From Caprimulgus europaeus (taxonomy: Eukaryota; Chordata; Aves; Caprimulgiformes; Caprimulgidae), in NCBI GenBank assembly GCA_907165065.1, contig OU015523.1:16119834-16183833 (forward strand): DNA of 64,000 nt. Reading direction: 5' to 3'. The notes under the pieces are model-generated. The model ran no database searches, was not told the DNA's origin, and was given only the letters and a program-made list of their open reading frames with translations. Shown here piece by piece: positions 11,201-23,139 of the stretch (its first letter is position 1; each line of letters opens with the position of its first letter). Made by a program: the position numbers and the translations under genes.

Positions 11201-14065
11201 CGTAGAAGCTAACAGAGCTCGTATGCCATCTGCTGCTACACTATTAACTGCTATTAGTCACTGAGCTTCATGAGCATGAAATTTCCTTAGTTGCTGAAAA
11301 AGAAGGAGAAAAGCCTAGAATGTGGCTTAACTTTGATTAAGCACCAACAAATTCAGGACAATTTAAACAAGAGGGATTTCCAACATCTCATTGAAGCGTG
11401 CTGCAAAATTCCTTCCTTGCCTGGGGGAGGTACACACACCGAATGCACCCCATTGTACTTCTTCCACAGCACTTTTGTCAGCTAGATAAGGAGAAAGTAT
11501 TTGCATGTGGTTAGGGAAGGAGCTATGGATTTGCTAAACAGATTTGTACCCTGTTCGGTTCGAGTGATATGCTTCAGCACATCCCAAAAAAGATGGAAGT
11601 AGACAGTAGTACGAATAGAAACAGCTTTCTCAATTATGCTAGTTAAGATAGATGTTGGTAGACTTATTAATCCTCATGCTTCAGGGCTTTTGCCGATCAG
11701 CAGCTTGGGTCAGGAATAAACATCCTACACCCTGTCATGGTGTAATGCTGCACAATTAGAATTGATGTCTCCTTCTCACACACTAGCTTTGGCTATTTGC
11801 TGGGGTAGGACACTGGGCCTCTTGTGACCATGCAAGGGAAGTTTCAGCTCCCAGAAATGCTCTGGGGCTACAAAGACCACCTGAATGTACACAAGGGCTA
11901 ATACGAAATGGAACTATGGGTTTGCTAACAGTGAACGCTCGTCCTAGAAGCCAGACTTGCTCTCTGTCAGTTGAGTGGGGAGGGAGATGGAGGGTGGGAG
12001 CAGAGGCAACATAATGTGACTGTCACCCTGCCACAACATGGTGACACGGCTCGATTTAAACAGCAGGCTGGAGAACTAATGCATTTGCAGATAAAGGCTG
12101 AAGGCACTGCTTTGAGAAAATTATAATCTCCTTCCTCAGACAGAGAGAGAAGTGAAATGCATCTGCCAGATTATTAGCTGTGAATGATTTGCTCAATCTT
12201 ACTGAGAACACAGTACGTATAGCAAGATTTGGTCACAACATAGGACCAGCCAGCATCCAGCCACCCTAAGCAAGTAGCAGGCCAGAATTTGGTGACAGCC
12301 ACACCAGCCCACCTGGGTGTTGGGCAGAAAAAACAACTGTTTTGTGCACATGGGAGTCGTAGGGCATAGTTGCACTATGTGGTAAATCTGATCCTGGGGC
12401 TGTGAGGACTGGATCGAAGGCTCTGTGGCCATGTCACCTGAACTACTGACCTGGCATAAGTTCACTTTGTTGGAACAAATTTCTCCAAAGTATTTTGACA
12501 AGGTAAGTTTGAGTTTTGGTTTTCTGTCAGATTAGGTACCCTTTTTCTGCACCTCTAACTTCACAGTGGATTGAGTGTCCTCTGCCCTCCTATCAATGGC
12601 ATAAAAGCATAAATCCCCTGAAGATCTGTATCGTAATTCAGCAGAGGTGAGTTTATATGCCTGCGCCACACTGAAAATGTGCTTATGGATGATCTGGCTA
12701 TACCAAGCTCCAGTGAGGCAAGTCCCCAGCGAGTACTCCTCAGTCCTGTCCCATAAGTCCCTATGCTTTCCAGCAGCTCCTTGCATCTCTGTCACCTGCA
12801 CCATTCGGGATCAGGCTCCCTTTGCCTGGCAGCCAGGCACCGGTGGTTATCGGCACAGGGCAAGGTGGCTGGGAATTCAGATTTTCCCAACTAACCACAT
12901 CCTAGCTGAGGCAGTAAAGGAAGCTGTTCTCTCTTCATGACCATACATTACAGCCATTGTTAGTCAGTCATTGTAAAGTGCTCTTGGAGTAGTGGCAGAT
13001 GTCCTATTACACTGAGAGAAGTAAGACACCTGGGTTTGTTACCACCTAATTAGGTTCTCCATGTGATTAACTACTTGTGCTGCAGACAAAGAAGCAAACT
13101 ACCCAAATGGATGCCAACAGAAGACAGGCTGGCATGGCAGCAGCAGGCACCTGACAGGCACACGCAGATCTGTAACTCATCTGGCTTCCTGATGGAGAAG
13201 GAAGGATTTTCAGTAAAAGCTGTCAGACTATAATCAGAAACTCTGATAGCATATGTTTTGCCTGAGTCACAGTTAGGTCCTTTGTGACTCCCGCAACCCT
13301 GTCATCCCACATACAGAGTCCATCTTTATACCACCCTCTGGCCCATCTGACCTACCTAAACCTTTATGCCTCCTCTGCAGAGCCCTCAGCATCTCCCTGA
13401 CACCTCAGCATTTCCTCCTCAGAGCCACCTCCACCTTCCCAGCAGGTGTACTCCGTACTTCTCTCCTCAAAGCCTGTGCTGTCCCTCTGGGTAAGACCAT
13501 TTCTGTACATTTTTCCTGTAAGAAAAGTTTTTATTAGGGAAGATTTTTTGGCTAATCCTGAGATTTGGCTGTCTCCCTCTTCCCTCCATTGCCTAAACCC
13601 TGCCAGGTAACAAATAAAGTCTGCAAAACCATCTCGCTTTGCTGAGAACTTCCCAGCCTGCTAGAGCTGTGGCTGCAGTATTCTTGCCCAAGCCTGAAGG
13701 CAGCAGGCTGGATTTCCTCTTGAGCACCTGATCCAGCCCAAACACAGATCCACATTCAAACTGTCTGAAGCCTCCAATCAATCAGTGAATTGCACTGAAT
13801 GCCCTTAGGAAAAAAAGATCTTTGATGAGGCTTTGCTTCTAGCAACCAATCCAAATCCATTAGCTTTCACATCTGGAGTTCCAACGAACGATAAAAATGA
13901 GCTTGATGGCCTCAATCTTGTCCTCATTTTTCAGCATTACAATAACCTGGCTCCACTAAACACAATTCAGCATGATTGCCTGACTCTGTTCAGACTTCAG
14001 GGATACCCAGAACCACTATAGCTGCCAGAGAAGAGGGTCAGGACAGAGGGTGCTTTGGCAAACTC

Positions 14066-14081
14066 TGTGTGTGTGTGTGCA
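14066..14081. repeat. Short (TG)n microsatellite
   Basis: About seven TG dinucleotides are followed by CACATATGCATAT, an alternating purine-pyrimidine tract that could favour Z-DNA. Confidence 0.85.
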
Positions 14082-16777
14082 CATATGCATATTAGCGAAA
14101 GATAAGAAGAACTGAAATTGGAGAGGACGCTGCAGGGTAGGATCAGGGTTATTGGCAGAGCTTTATGATATAAATCCACTCAGTATTTTCTCAGTCATAC
14201 ATATGTGTGCAGGACTATCGCTTTCAGAATGCAGCCACCTCTTGCTCAATTTCCACCACTTTTGGAAGCATAATTGTTACTTCCCCCCTTGCAGACGCTG
14301 TAGCCGTTCCCTCATATGCCCATCTAAGCCTTCATTTCTGCCCCTTGGCAATGGAGGGCCTTGCCTCACCAGTGGGCTGTGAGGGAGGAGGGCTTGCTCT
14401 ACCTCCCAGGACACCCACAGGAAGGACCCAGCCAATTCCAGGTGATCTGAAATGTGAAGAAGTGGCAGCATGGAGTGGATGGAGGCTGGGATAATTATGT
14501 GATTTGTGCTCATGATGAAAGCTGTTCTGACGCCAGCCTGGACTGCACACGCTTGGACTAGTACCAGGGTTGCAAAGAGCCCAGCATGGCCCTGCAGCTG
14601 TCGAGCCAGTTGCCTGGCAGGTGGGCAGAGCCTGTGGTCTGGAGTACCAGCTTTTAGATGTTTCTCTTGGTTTCTCTGGGAGCTTCCTATACCACAAACA
14701 GTTGTTCTGGTTTACCTTTTTTCATTGCATTTCTGAGGTGATGTTGGTGCCAAAGTGAGGCGAGGAACCTGATGGAATTTGTTCCATGAGGGACTCTGGT
14801 CTACCAGACTTGACCAGGATTTACCTGGTTTAGTTAAACCTTATTTCCAATTACCTCACCCCACACACATGCCCTCCAAGAGCCTTCTCCCTCTTGTGTG
14901 AAGGAAAGTTGGTAGTGGCAGTGGCTTTTCTCTTTCCCCCTTTTCTTTCACGCCACAGCCCTTGTCCAGACTCCCTAACCCCACATCTCTCTCCTTTCCT
15001 TTTATAAAGGAGTCCATGCTGAGACCTCTGTGTGAAACCATCAACAGCATCTGCTAATGGGCAGCCTAATAGCCATTTAATGGGCTTGGTAAAGCTAATA
15101 GATTTGTAAAGAAAATATAAGTGACAATAGCCAAAGAGGAGTGCTCAAAAGCAGGCAAAACTGGCAGAGTCTTTCCCACTTGGACGCAAGCAGCTGAAGC
15201 ATTGCCTGCAGCCAAGCAGGAGCTTCACTGGCTTTCCAAAGTTGCCACACGTTCCCAGGAAGGGAGATTTCATCTGAGAATAATACTCTGCCCAGCCTGC
15301 ATGTGAAGGATCCCCAGGCAGCTTGCAAACAGCTCTGCCAGATGCTACCACCACTGAGGTGGAACAGACCTGGCAGGCTAGAGGTCAGCCTCCCCCAGGC
15401 TGAGGAGCGGGTCAATGCTGGACTTGCCACTTCTAAGGTACTCACAGACTCATCCCACAGACTCCTCTTCCCCAGACATGGCAGAGTCTATCTGTCAGAA
15501 GCAGCTGGATTTATTTGATCCTGCCAGAATTTATGTCCAAATCTTTTAATACTTATTTTCCTTATGTGTAGCCAAAAGTTTTATGAGACACACTAACCTC
15601 AGCTCAAGAAGCGGACAATATATTTTGAAGGGTGTCATATATAGCTAACATATCCTATAAATTCCCTTTGCCACGCTGGTGCCCACCTTTAGTTATACAG
15701 CCACAGTGGAGTGAACACCAGTCCACATCTCTCTGGAACTCCTCTAAAAGCCCTTTTCATTCTGCACATATGCTGCCTGTGCAGGATGCCCATGCCTGGA
15801 AATGAAAGCTGAGCTGAAATGAATCAGGTTGTTGTCAGATGATCTTGCTGGTTTGGTGTCCACATTACTGGCACAGCCAGGATAGATATGCATAATCTTG
15901 ACAGACTTTTCCACACCTCTGGAAGATGTGTGGGGTCAAATAAAGAACCACATTGTCAACCTGCCCTGGTGCTGTGAGATGGGATATCTTGGCACTGCAG
16001 CCTAACTGGGCTGTTCCTCAAGCTGGGTATGGAGCAGTGGCAAGATATGTGCTCACACTTCACCAGCACATCCACTTGAAACATGCACCAGAGTTTACCA
16101 AAAATGTCAGGTACTCTCTCGGTACAGCATCACAATATTAGTTTTATGCACAAGCCCGACTGTCCGCTTGCTCTCTCATCCCAGCCCACCCAAGGGCCAG
16201 CTCTGTTTCACAATGGGACACAGCAGAAAGGCAGGCTGTATTTCCCCTCATATTTCCTCAGTTAGCAGTTCCCCATCCTCTCTCAAGGCAAGCCCAGCAG
16301 CACAGCAGAGCTGTACGTCTGGGATTAGTATGGTCTCGTGCACTCTGATCCTGGAGTGGGTGCAGGTAAGGAGTATGAGATAAGGATACCATCCCTCACA
16401 GTATAAGGGAGAAAAAGCATTTTTCACTCCTTTTCATCATAACATGAAATCTCTGAAAGACAGGTCCTGGCCCTCAGCAAGATCAAATTGATTGCCATAT
16501 GGGGAATTATTGACAGGAGAGAAAAAATCACCTCTCCCATTCCTACATCCTAAAAGCTCACTAAGTCGGTATCCAAGAAGTGCAAGAGCACAGCAATGAT
16601 GTCACAGACATGTCAGTTTGGCCCATTACTAACAAACAAGCGAACTGAAGGTGATTGAGTTTCCTCTTATAGCTGAATTTAGTGAACTATAATGGTCCTC
16701 TGGTTAAAATAATGCTTCACTGTTTTACGGGTTAAAGAGCATGTGTTTAGAACCTGTTAAACCTGGGATGTGGGATT

Positions 16778-16815
16778 TGCTATTGACTTCAGCAGGCTAC
16801 TTGGACCTGATTCCA
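16778..16815. repeat. Possible ancient amniote repeat fragment
   Basis: 'ctattgacttcagcaggc' followed by 'ctacttggacctgattcc' matches the order of the old amniote phrase in which 'attgacttcagtgg' precedes 'cctgattc'. It is a short and diverged match. Confidence 0.4.
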
Positions 16816-17580
16816 CCTTGGTCATCCTGAAGGAAGGATTTGTATTTGCATTTTAAATGCATTGACCAAAGCAGATCCTACAGTGAGGAGCACAGCAGCT
16901 GTGAGTGCCTGGGAGGTGACTTGCACCTCAGTGCCTGAGGGATACATCCTCCCCTACCGCCCAGCCCCAAACAGAAGCACAGCTAGCTCTTGGCCTTGAG
17001 GAGCCTCTGCTGCACCCAGCTGCGGTGGCATTGAGACCTGAGGGATGAGGTGCTGGCAAACAGGGAGCTGGCCTTTGGCATCAAGGGGGAATACAGCACC
17101 AGGGGTGCCCTTTCCCCACAGAGAACCAGACTACCTTTGCCTTGGCAACCACAAAGACTGGGATTCATAACTCTAGGAGCTCCCTGCAGCCAGGAGTTTG
17201 AATAATTCACTTCCCAGCAAGAAACGTCAATCCTTTCTCCGCAACTCCTTCTACCACCTCGTAAGATGTATGAGGGGGAGGAGGGAGGCATTTTTATTAT
17301 TTTTATTTAGTTTGTGGATGTTTAGTGTTCCTCGCTATAGGCTATATTCAGTCCTCATGTGCATGATATTCTCAAGACCTTTATCAGTTAGCTATCCTTG
17401 CTTTAATTTTCCCCCTGTTCTCACCCTTACTTTTCCCTCTTTATAAATTACAACATTCAGGCCTTTGCTGGCGGTAGAGAGCACTACATTGTTCTGGAAT
17501 AAAATGGACTTTATTCCATTATAATGACTCTGCTTCCAAAGGGGAGTAGTTATACTGGAATAAAAGTATTTTTTATGCTT

Positions 17581-17723
17581 CAGTCTAGAGCATAATTCAA
17601 TCATAAATTACATCAGAAAAAAATAAACCATAATAATAGAATGGCAGTTTGTGCATTGATTAAAGAGAAAACACTCTTCATTCTAGAATATTCTGCGTAT
17701 AAAGTGAAGTTAGTGTGCAATAA
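17581..17723 (+). repeat. Dispersed repeat pair, copy 1
   Basis: This begins with CAGTCTAGAGCATAATTCAA. It then has CATAATAATAGAA, TTTGTGCATTGATTAAAG and CTTCATT in the same order as the copy starting at 19806. Similarity by eye is about 75-80 per cent over the first 100 bases and weaker afterwards. Both copies have the same orientation. Confidence 0.75.
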
Positions 17724-17867
17724 GCAAGGGTGTGATTTTTTATAGCACACTAACTACCCTTCATTCATTCTCTAATGGATACCCTGCCAGAAAACATGAG
17801 TGCCTTTAGGTGAGGCAGGTTTGAAAGTGGAATAAACTATTGTGCATTAACGTGCACTACGAGTATT

Positions 17868-17891
17868 CATAAGTATATGAATATACTTATG
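17868..17891. repeat. Perfect 24-bp palindrome with a 2-nt centre
   Basis: CATAAGTATAT, then GA, then ATATACTTATG. The 11-bp arms are exact reverse complements. Confidence 0.9.
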
Positions 17892-17900
17892 GGGAAGTAA

Positions 17901-19524
17901 CTAGTGAGCTGAAAATCCAGCACTAACTACTCCCCCAGTGACACTCCCAGGGAAATCCAAGCAGGTCCCAAGACTGGGACAACTCTAGTGGAATAATTCT
18001 TCATGTTTTCCTATGGTCAAAGATTTTTCCATGCCCATTGGTCCTCTCTGTCTGGGTCTCAAAACAAGTTGTGGGACCTTGAGGAGACAGGAATTTGAAG
18101 CTGTCCTATTTTGGGGAATGGGGATATGCCAAAACCATCCCTCCTAACCCTGCATCAGGATGCAGAAAGCGTTTCAGCTCCCCTAGAGCAGCTGACCAGC
18201 CAACTCAATGAAGATAGGGTTTTCTATCAGTGCTGGTACCCCAGAAGAATCGAGCAGCCAAGATCACATATAGCCAGGGGCTATACTTAGGGCAGTTTCT
18301 GTTCACTTCTCTTATCAGACATTAATACAGCATTTGTACCCAGCATCAGTTTGTACCAGCTAAGAGCTCTTGATCAGACTTCAATATACCCCATAAAGCA
18401 ATCGTTTGCAGGGAGCAAGGGAAGTGATCTCCTAGCTAGGAGACTTCCCAGGGAGTCTGTCATTCTCTTTGATTCCTCTTTATACTTTTCTTTGTATGAA
18501 TTTACAGACCATGAGAGTTAAAGAGTATTCACATTTGCTAGTTTTACCTAAAGAACAGAAATATGCTATAAATGTTCCTCAATTCATTTCTACCAAGATC
18601 TGCGAGACAATTATATCAAGGTATACTCAGCAGGGAGTCATGTACCAGTCCCAGCTCTGCCAGAGAGGCCCTGACTGCTGTCCCCACCACAGAGAAAAAG
18701 ATGGGCCTCAATAAGAAATAAGAAAATAAGAAAAATAAGAAAACTCTTACGCCCTTAATGACATCTAGGAAAAATTTACTCACGGTTCAAAATGGGAACA
18801 GCCTGCCATTTAGGAAGCCCGAATGTTCAAGACACCCATATTTCATTACCTAAAACCTGGGTTGCCCACAACTAGCCCTGCCATCGCCCCTGCCTTGCAG
18901 TCCTCCAGCTCTCTCAGGCCAGGGCTCCGCGTACCAGCTCCGCATTTCTTCCTGAGAATACCAAATCACTGCCACACTGAGAGCTGGCCTCAGCTATGTC
19001 TCCACCGATAAAAAATATCCTCAAAGCCTCATTACTTAACACATTTTCATTGATGTTCAACTATCACTCAATGCCTTGTTAGAAAAATGATATTCTGACA
19101 CTTTATCTGCTCATGGCTAATGCTAAGGTGCCTTGACAAAACAGCGTATTCAGAAACATCATTGTCCGTACATATGCTAAAGGGACCGTTGCCTTTGAGA
19201 TCATGTTAGTTATAACTGAAGTCCAACTTTCATGGACTTCAGGGGGAGGGTAGATATCCACAAGCCTCTGAGCAATCTGAACTTCAGGGCATGGGCAATC
19301 AATGTCTTGTGAGTCCACCTATTTCTGTGTTATTGCCCTCTATACTGAAAAGTAATTTAAGATTAGCTAACTTCTTTTGTGCTGAACAGGGTCAGGAGAG
19401 CTTGCACAATCTCCTGCCAAAACTCAGCTGTGAGGATGGCGATATTTAATGAGGGGAACAAAATTAAGGCAGGAGGGGAGAGAGAAGTTAGCATGTTCAG
19501 CCAACAAATTGGATTTTTGAAAGC
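17901..19524. other. Non-coding stretch, no gene recognised
   Basis: An A-rich (AAATAAG)-like tract lies at 18711-18746. The frames at 18469-18714 and 19103-19318 have no protein-like features. I recognise no repeats otherwise. Confidence 0.6.
18711..18746. repeat. A-rich simple repeat, (AAATAAG)n-like
   Basis: Four imperfect units of AAATAAG to AAAAATAAG follow one another. Confidence 0.8.
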
Positions 19525-19575
19525 TCATGATCTTAGAGGCCTTTTCCAACCTAAATGATTCTATGATTTTTTTCC
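19522..19575 (+). mobile_element. CR1 LINE 3' tail, very short
   Basis: 'tgatcttagaggccttttcc' followed by 'aacctaaatgattctatgat' is the last 45-50 bases of a CR1 3' UTR with its terminal repeat. Nothing upstream is recognisably CR1, so this is an extremely 5'-truncated insertion or an eroded one. Confidence 0.75.
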
Positions 19576-19654
19576 CTTCCTGGTATGGGATTTCTAGTGC
19601 AGGGCATGGAGAAAAGAGCCTGTGGAAACAGCACAGGGAGATCAGCCTGAGGCC

Positions 19655-19740
19655 ATCAAATGCCTTTCTCTAGTGCTCAGATCAAGAGTTGAACCCAGCA
19701 CTGTGCACTGACGTGCTCACTGTGATACTCGAGCCCCTCG
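19655..19740 (-). mobile_element. Possible MIR SINE fragment
   Basis: 'agagttgaacccagcactgt' and 'gtgctcactgtgatactcgagc' resemble the reversed tRNA-derived head of MIR ('gaacccaggtctc...gctctaaccac'). The match is weak and patchy. Confidence 0.25.
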
Positions 19741-19805
19741 CTGAAAGGTTAGAGTGAAACACTAAGTGAACATGGGATTTGAGGTGGGGATTATAGCAAC
19801 AATTA

Positions 19806-19950
19806 CAGTCTGGAGCATAATTCAATTATAAATTAAATTGGAGTTAAAAAAAACCCCCATCATAATAATAAAAGGGCGATTTGTGTGTTGATTAAAGCAA
19901 AAACATGCAGTCATTAGCCTGTGTTTAAGTCTTGTTAGCTGCGAGCAGAA
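19806..19950 (+). repeat. Dispersed repeat pair, copy 2
   Basis: CAGTCTGGAGCATAATTCAA, CATAATAATAAAA, TTTGTGTGTTGATTAAAG and GTCATT follow the order seen in the copy at 17581-17682. This copy has a slightly longer A-rich and C-rich middle. The similarity may continue weakly to about 19950 ('ctgtgtttaagtcttgttag'). Confidence 0.75.
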
Positions 19951-22169
19951 CTGCATATTGCCATTAACCTGGTGAGTGCCTGTGGGGAACTGGCACTTCT
20001 CTAGGTGTTTAAAGCCTAGATGTGCATCAAGACAGCTGCTGCCTTCTGGGACCAAAATGCTGGAGGTCAAGCAGGAGAGCAGTAAGTATTTACTGATAAC
20101 AATAATTCACACTATACAATTTGCAATGCCTTGTACACATCTGTTCTCATAGGAGAAGAACTGGCACAAGATTGAAGGTATGAAACTGAAACAAGGGAAG
20201 GTGTTAGGAGATGCTTTGTCCACAGACTCCAGGCCAGCTGTGACTTTGGGGCTACACATAAAAAGGAGGGAATTGCAGTCAGTGTTTGGGGAAAAGCCTG
20301 AGGTCTTCACCCATCCCTAGTGAATTTCAAGAGGGTAATAGGGATCCTAAGTGAAAGGTGTATCCTCTGATAGTGGTTCTGCAGCCCAAAGAAGCGTTTA
20401 GAAGACCAAAGCTAAGAAATTCTGCTTCTCTGAATTTGTCTCGGAGGCCTAAAGGGAGCCTTGAGGGATGTAGAAAGCCCTGCTTCACAGCCCTGTCAAC
20501 TTCTTACCCCCTCTCATCTGTATTGTGGACAGGGCAGAGACCTCAAGCAGGCCAGATCCAACCTATACCTCCTTCATATTCACCATTAAAACCACCTTCC
20601 TCCTACACACTGCTGTATGTCCTTCTTCACGCATCTGTTTTGCCCCACTGGGCTCAGAATCTTGAGTCTTCCCTGCACATTCTGAATAACCTTCCTGGTA
20701 ACCCTACTGGGATGCATAAAGCCTCTTGCAGCCCTTCTTTCTCCTGTTATTTCATACCTCTCCTGAGCCAGGCATACTCTGTTCCCATATTATGGGAGAA
20801 TAATTGCTTTTCCCCAGCTCACATCCATACTATTTTTTTCTCTTTCATTTTACAAACTCCTCTCCCAGAGAAATATGTCCCTGCACAAGAGCATTAGATC
20901 GAATTTTTAGATCAAATTACCCTTCTGTTCTATAGTACTATCCATAATTACTCCCTGTAACTTTGCTTTTGCTGGTGATCTCAACCATCAGGCAATTTTC
21001 ACACATCTCACCAATAGAATTCAAGTACAAGCAAATATTAGAGTGTGAATTTATTTTTATTTATAAATTACTCAACATAAAAAAGAGAGACAAGCTCTGA
21101 GCACTTAGCAAATTACTGACTTGAAATAGATTTTGCAAAATTTGCCTGTGTTGTTTTCTCCTGTGCCTTGCAAAAAGGAAAAAAAAATAAAATTAAGAAG
21201 GCATACATGCTCAGATACTAGAAAGATCAGAGAGAGAACCTCTACAAACCAGAACATATTTCACATTGTAAGGATGCATACAGAAGTCTTGAGTTTTCAA
21301 TAGAGTGATATTCCACAGCCCCTCATAAGCTTAGACACAGACTCAGGATACCTACATGAGAAAGGCAAGCTTAGTATTTCACCTGCTTATGTATGTCTGA
21401 ACTGAATCTCCTTTAGGCTTTCAGTAGCTTCATCTGGGAGCTACTCGGTTACATCCAACTTTGATTTGGTTTGGAAATTATTTTTCCCCAGATTCGTGTT
21501 GCTTCCTGCAAAATCTCACCCAGAGATCTGGCCAACGGGGAGCTAAGCTTTAAATTAGCCCAACTTCAGTTGAAAGTGTAGCAGAATAAAAATTAAAAAA
21601 AGAAAGAAGGATCCAATAAAAATCCTGCTTTTGACTTCAGCTCAAAGCGTTCAGTTCCAGAACTGAATCCAACACCAAACTTTGCAGTTTAGACCCATCT
21701 GCCGTGAGTCCTCAGCACGCAGGTGGAAGCCTGTAACCCACTGCCAATGAGGGCATGTTTCATGAGACTGCAGTGGGAAGACTTGGCTGGCAGAAAATGT
21801 CAATGTCTGTGTTCTTCAATGGCAACCAGCACCAGCTTGCTCATACAGAAACTGGACATTAGGGTAAGTAGGAAAAACCCAAGATCATCACAAGAGAAGG
21901 CAGCACATAGTTTTTGTCACTTTGGCCAGGCTTTTCCAAGCCCAAGGGGAGCAAAAGACTAGATGTCTTAAATGGGCTTCTCTTCCTATCACCGGCAAGC
22001 AATACTTCCCTTCAGCACGAATTATCAAGGCTGATCTTAGATTTTAACTGAAAGTCACAGGGATGCTGCAGGAAGGAGGGCTTTTTGCTAAGACAAGCAG
22101 TAGACTTTGTTAATGTTAAATGACAAAAAGAGAGCATGATTAATGAGTTTTGGTAAGTCTTCTTCCAGC
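19951..22169. other. Non-coding stretch, no gene recognised
   Basis: This contains the longest open frame of the window, 20358-20897 on the plus strand (179 codons). The frame is rich in Ser, Pro and Leu. It has no domain, its ATG context is ordinary, and the region is pyrimidine-biased, which lengthens such frames by chance. I do not call it a gene. Short A/T-rich runs occur at 21044-21070 and 21178-21196. Confidence 0.55.
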
Positions 22170-22345
22170 AACCAAGTTGCAGAACAGATCAGGTTGCAGC
22201 TTCTCTGTTCTTGGAGGTTTTCAAGACTCTGCTCAACAAACCTGTGGCTGATCTGATCTAGTGTTAGTGATGGTCCCAGGGAAGCTGGATTATGTGATCT
22301 CCAGAGGTCCCTTCCAAGCAACCTCTCTACAATTCTGTAACACAG
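22170..22345 (+). mobile_element. CR1 LINE 3' end fragment
   Basis: 'cttggaggttttcaagactc', 'ctgatctgatctagtgttag' and 'gtgatctccagaggtccctt' followed by 'ccaagcaacctc...attctgt' reproduce the ORF2 end and 3' UTR of a plus-strand CR1. The terminal octamers are eroded. The frame is not intact. Confidence 0.85.
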
Positions 22346-22427
22346 ATATAGCCTCCTTAATGTGAATCTCTGTATAAGAGGTAGGACTGAGCCTGCATCA
22401 CCCCTCAGATTTTCCAGCAGCAAAGTG

Positions 22428-22505
22428 AATCATAAGCTCATAGAGTAATTCGGATTGGAAAGGACCACTGCAGGTCATTTGGTCCAACAAAATGCTCAAA
22501 GCAGA
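22428..22505 (-). mobile_element. CR1 LINE 3' end fragment
   Basis: 'aatcataagctcatagagta', 'attggaaaggaccactgcag' and 'gtccaac...tgctcaaagcag' are the reversed 3' UTR of a CR1. It lies only about 80 bp from the preceding copy but in the opposite direction. Confidence 0.85.
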
Positions 22506-22625
22506 TGGGGTAACACCACAGCAGATGAGACATCACAGACTATTTCCAAAGACCCACCAAAGGTCGTTATTCAGAAGGTTTGCTTATGCTACTGGGCAAC
22601 CTACCGATTGTGTGGTTCCCAAGGG

Positions 22626-22650
22626 AGATCATTCTGTGATTCTGTGTGAT
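22626..22650 (+). mobile_element. Possible CR1 terminal tail
   Basis: GATCATTCTGTGATTCTGTG has the CR1 terminal octamer repeated, but almost no CR1 sequence precedes it. Confidence 0.4.
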
Positions 22651-22737
22651 TTTAGGATTTCACAAATAAAAATTTTAAAAGGATTAGAAAAGTTATCTTA
22701 GTTCTACTTCTAGAGGGGACCCTCATGGTCATCAGGC

Positions 22738-22990
22738 ATTAAAAAATGAAGCTGGAAGGCACTCAGGAAGATATCTAGCCTCTCCCTTTGTCCAGGAGCA
22801 GAATTCACTGCAACCATGGCAGTTCAGATAGAAATTGTTCTGAAAGCCCTGTGGAGACAGACACTCCATGGTGCCTCCAAGCAGCTTTTTCCAGTGCTTT
22901 ATCCCCTTTCCTACTATAACATTCCCCAGAGTTTTAACTTAGTCTCGCCTCCCACAGGACAAAGGAACATCTTTCCCTCTTCTTTATGCA
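22738..22990 (-). mobile_element. Older CR1 LINE fragment
   Basis: The plus strand shows the reversed CR1 3' region in order: 'aagctggaaggcactcagg', 'gccctgtggagacagacact', 'ccatggtgcctccaagcagc', 'tttttccagtgctttatccc' and 'agttttaacttagtctcgcc'. The order matches 'ggatggagactccaccacctccctaggcagccc...agtgcttaaccaccc' of typical CR1. It is more diverged than the 7.7 kb copy. Confidence 0.75.
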
Positions 22991-23139
22991 CCTTTGGTAG
23001 GTTACCATCACAGTAATCTGCAAGCTCTGCAAGGCAGGGATGCAGCCTCATGGACACCTGTACAGCATCTGACACAACTGGGCATGAATCAGAGCTTTTC
23101 CCTTTGTATGGTATTTGTAAGACTCAACCTGTGCCAATA

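Larger units (their letters stand above)
11201..17459. other. Long non-coding stretch, no gene recognised
   Basis: Several frames of 90-121 codons occur (12199-12501, 14332-14697 and 15095-15445 on the minus strand). They overlap frames on the other strand and show no domain or conserved motif. Contents noted are a short TG run at 14066-14079, a pyrimidine-rich patch at 13365-13480, and a phrase of the ancient 'attgacttcag' type near 16780. No convincing splice-bounded exon is visible. Confidence 0.55.
17460..17900. repeat. Palindrome-rich ancient repeat, probably a non-autonomous DNA-transposon relic
   Basis: Several independent inverted repeats lie within about 400 bp. TTTATTCCATTATAATGACTC (21 nt) at 17510-17530 pairs at 18 of 21 positions with 17544-17564. 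AGTTAGTGTGCAATAA at 17708-17723 pairs at 15 of 16 positions with 17740-17755. GTGCA and TGCAC flank the segment at 17842-17857. A perfect 24-bp palindrome lies at 17868-17891. The words GGAATAAA and TTATTCC recur. Such structure is typical of old palindromic MITE-like repeats. I could not assign a family. The part from 17581 onward has a second copy at 19806. Confidence 0.55.

Noticed and set aside
10976-11264. Frames on both strands over the G-rich region, Gly/Trp-rich or Pro/Ser-rich
   Set aside because: They are direct translations of a minisatellite; both strands are open for the same reason.
20358-20897. Longest open frame in the window, 179 codons, plus strand
   Set aside because: It has no domain, signal or repeat pattern, a composition explained by pyrimidine bias, and no upstream promoter or splice context. 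Chance frames of this size are expected in 64 kb read in six frames.
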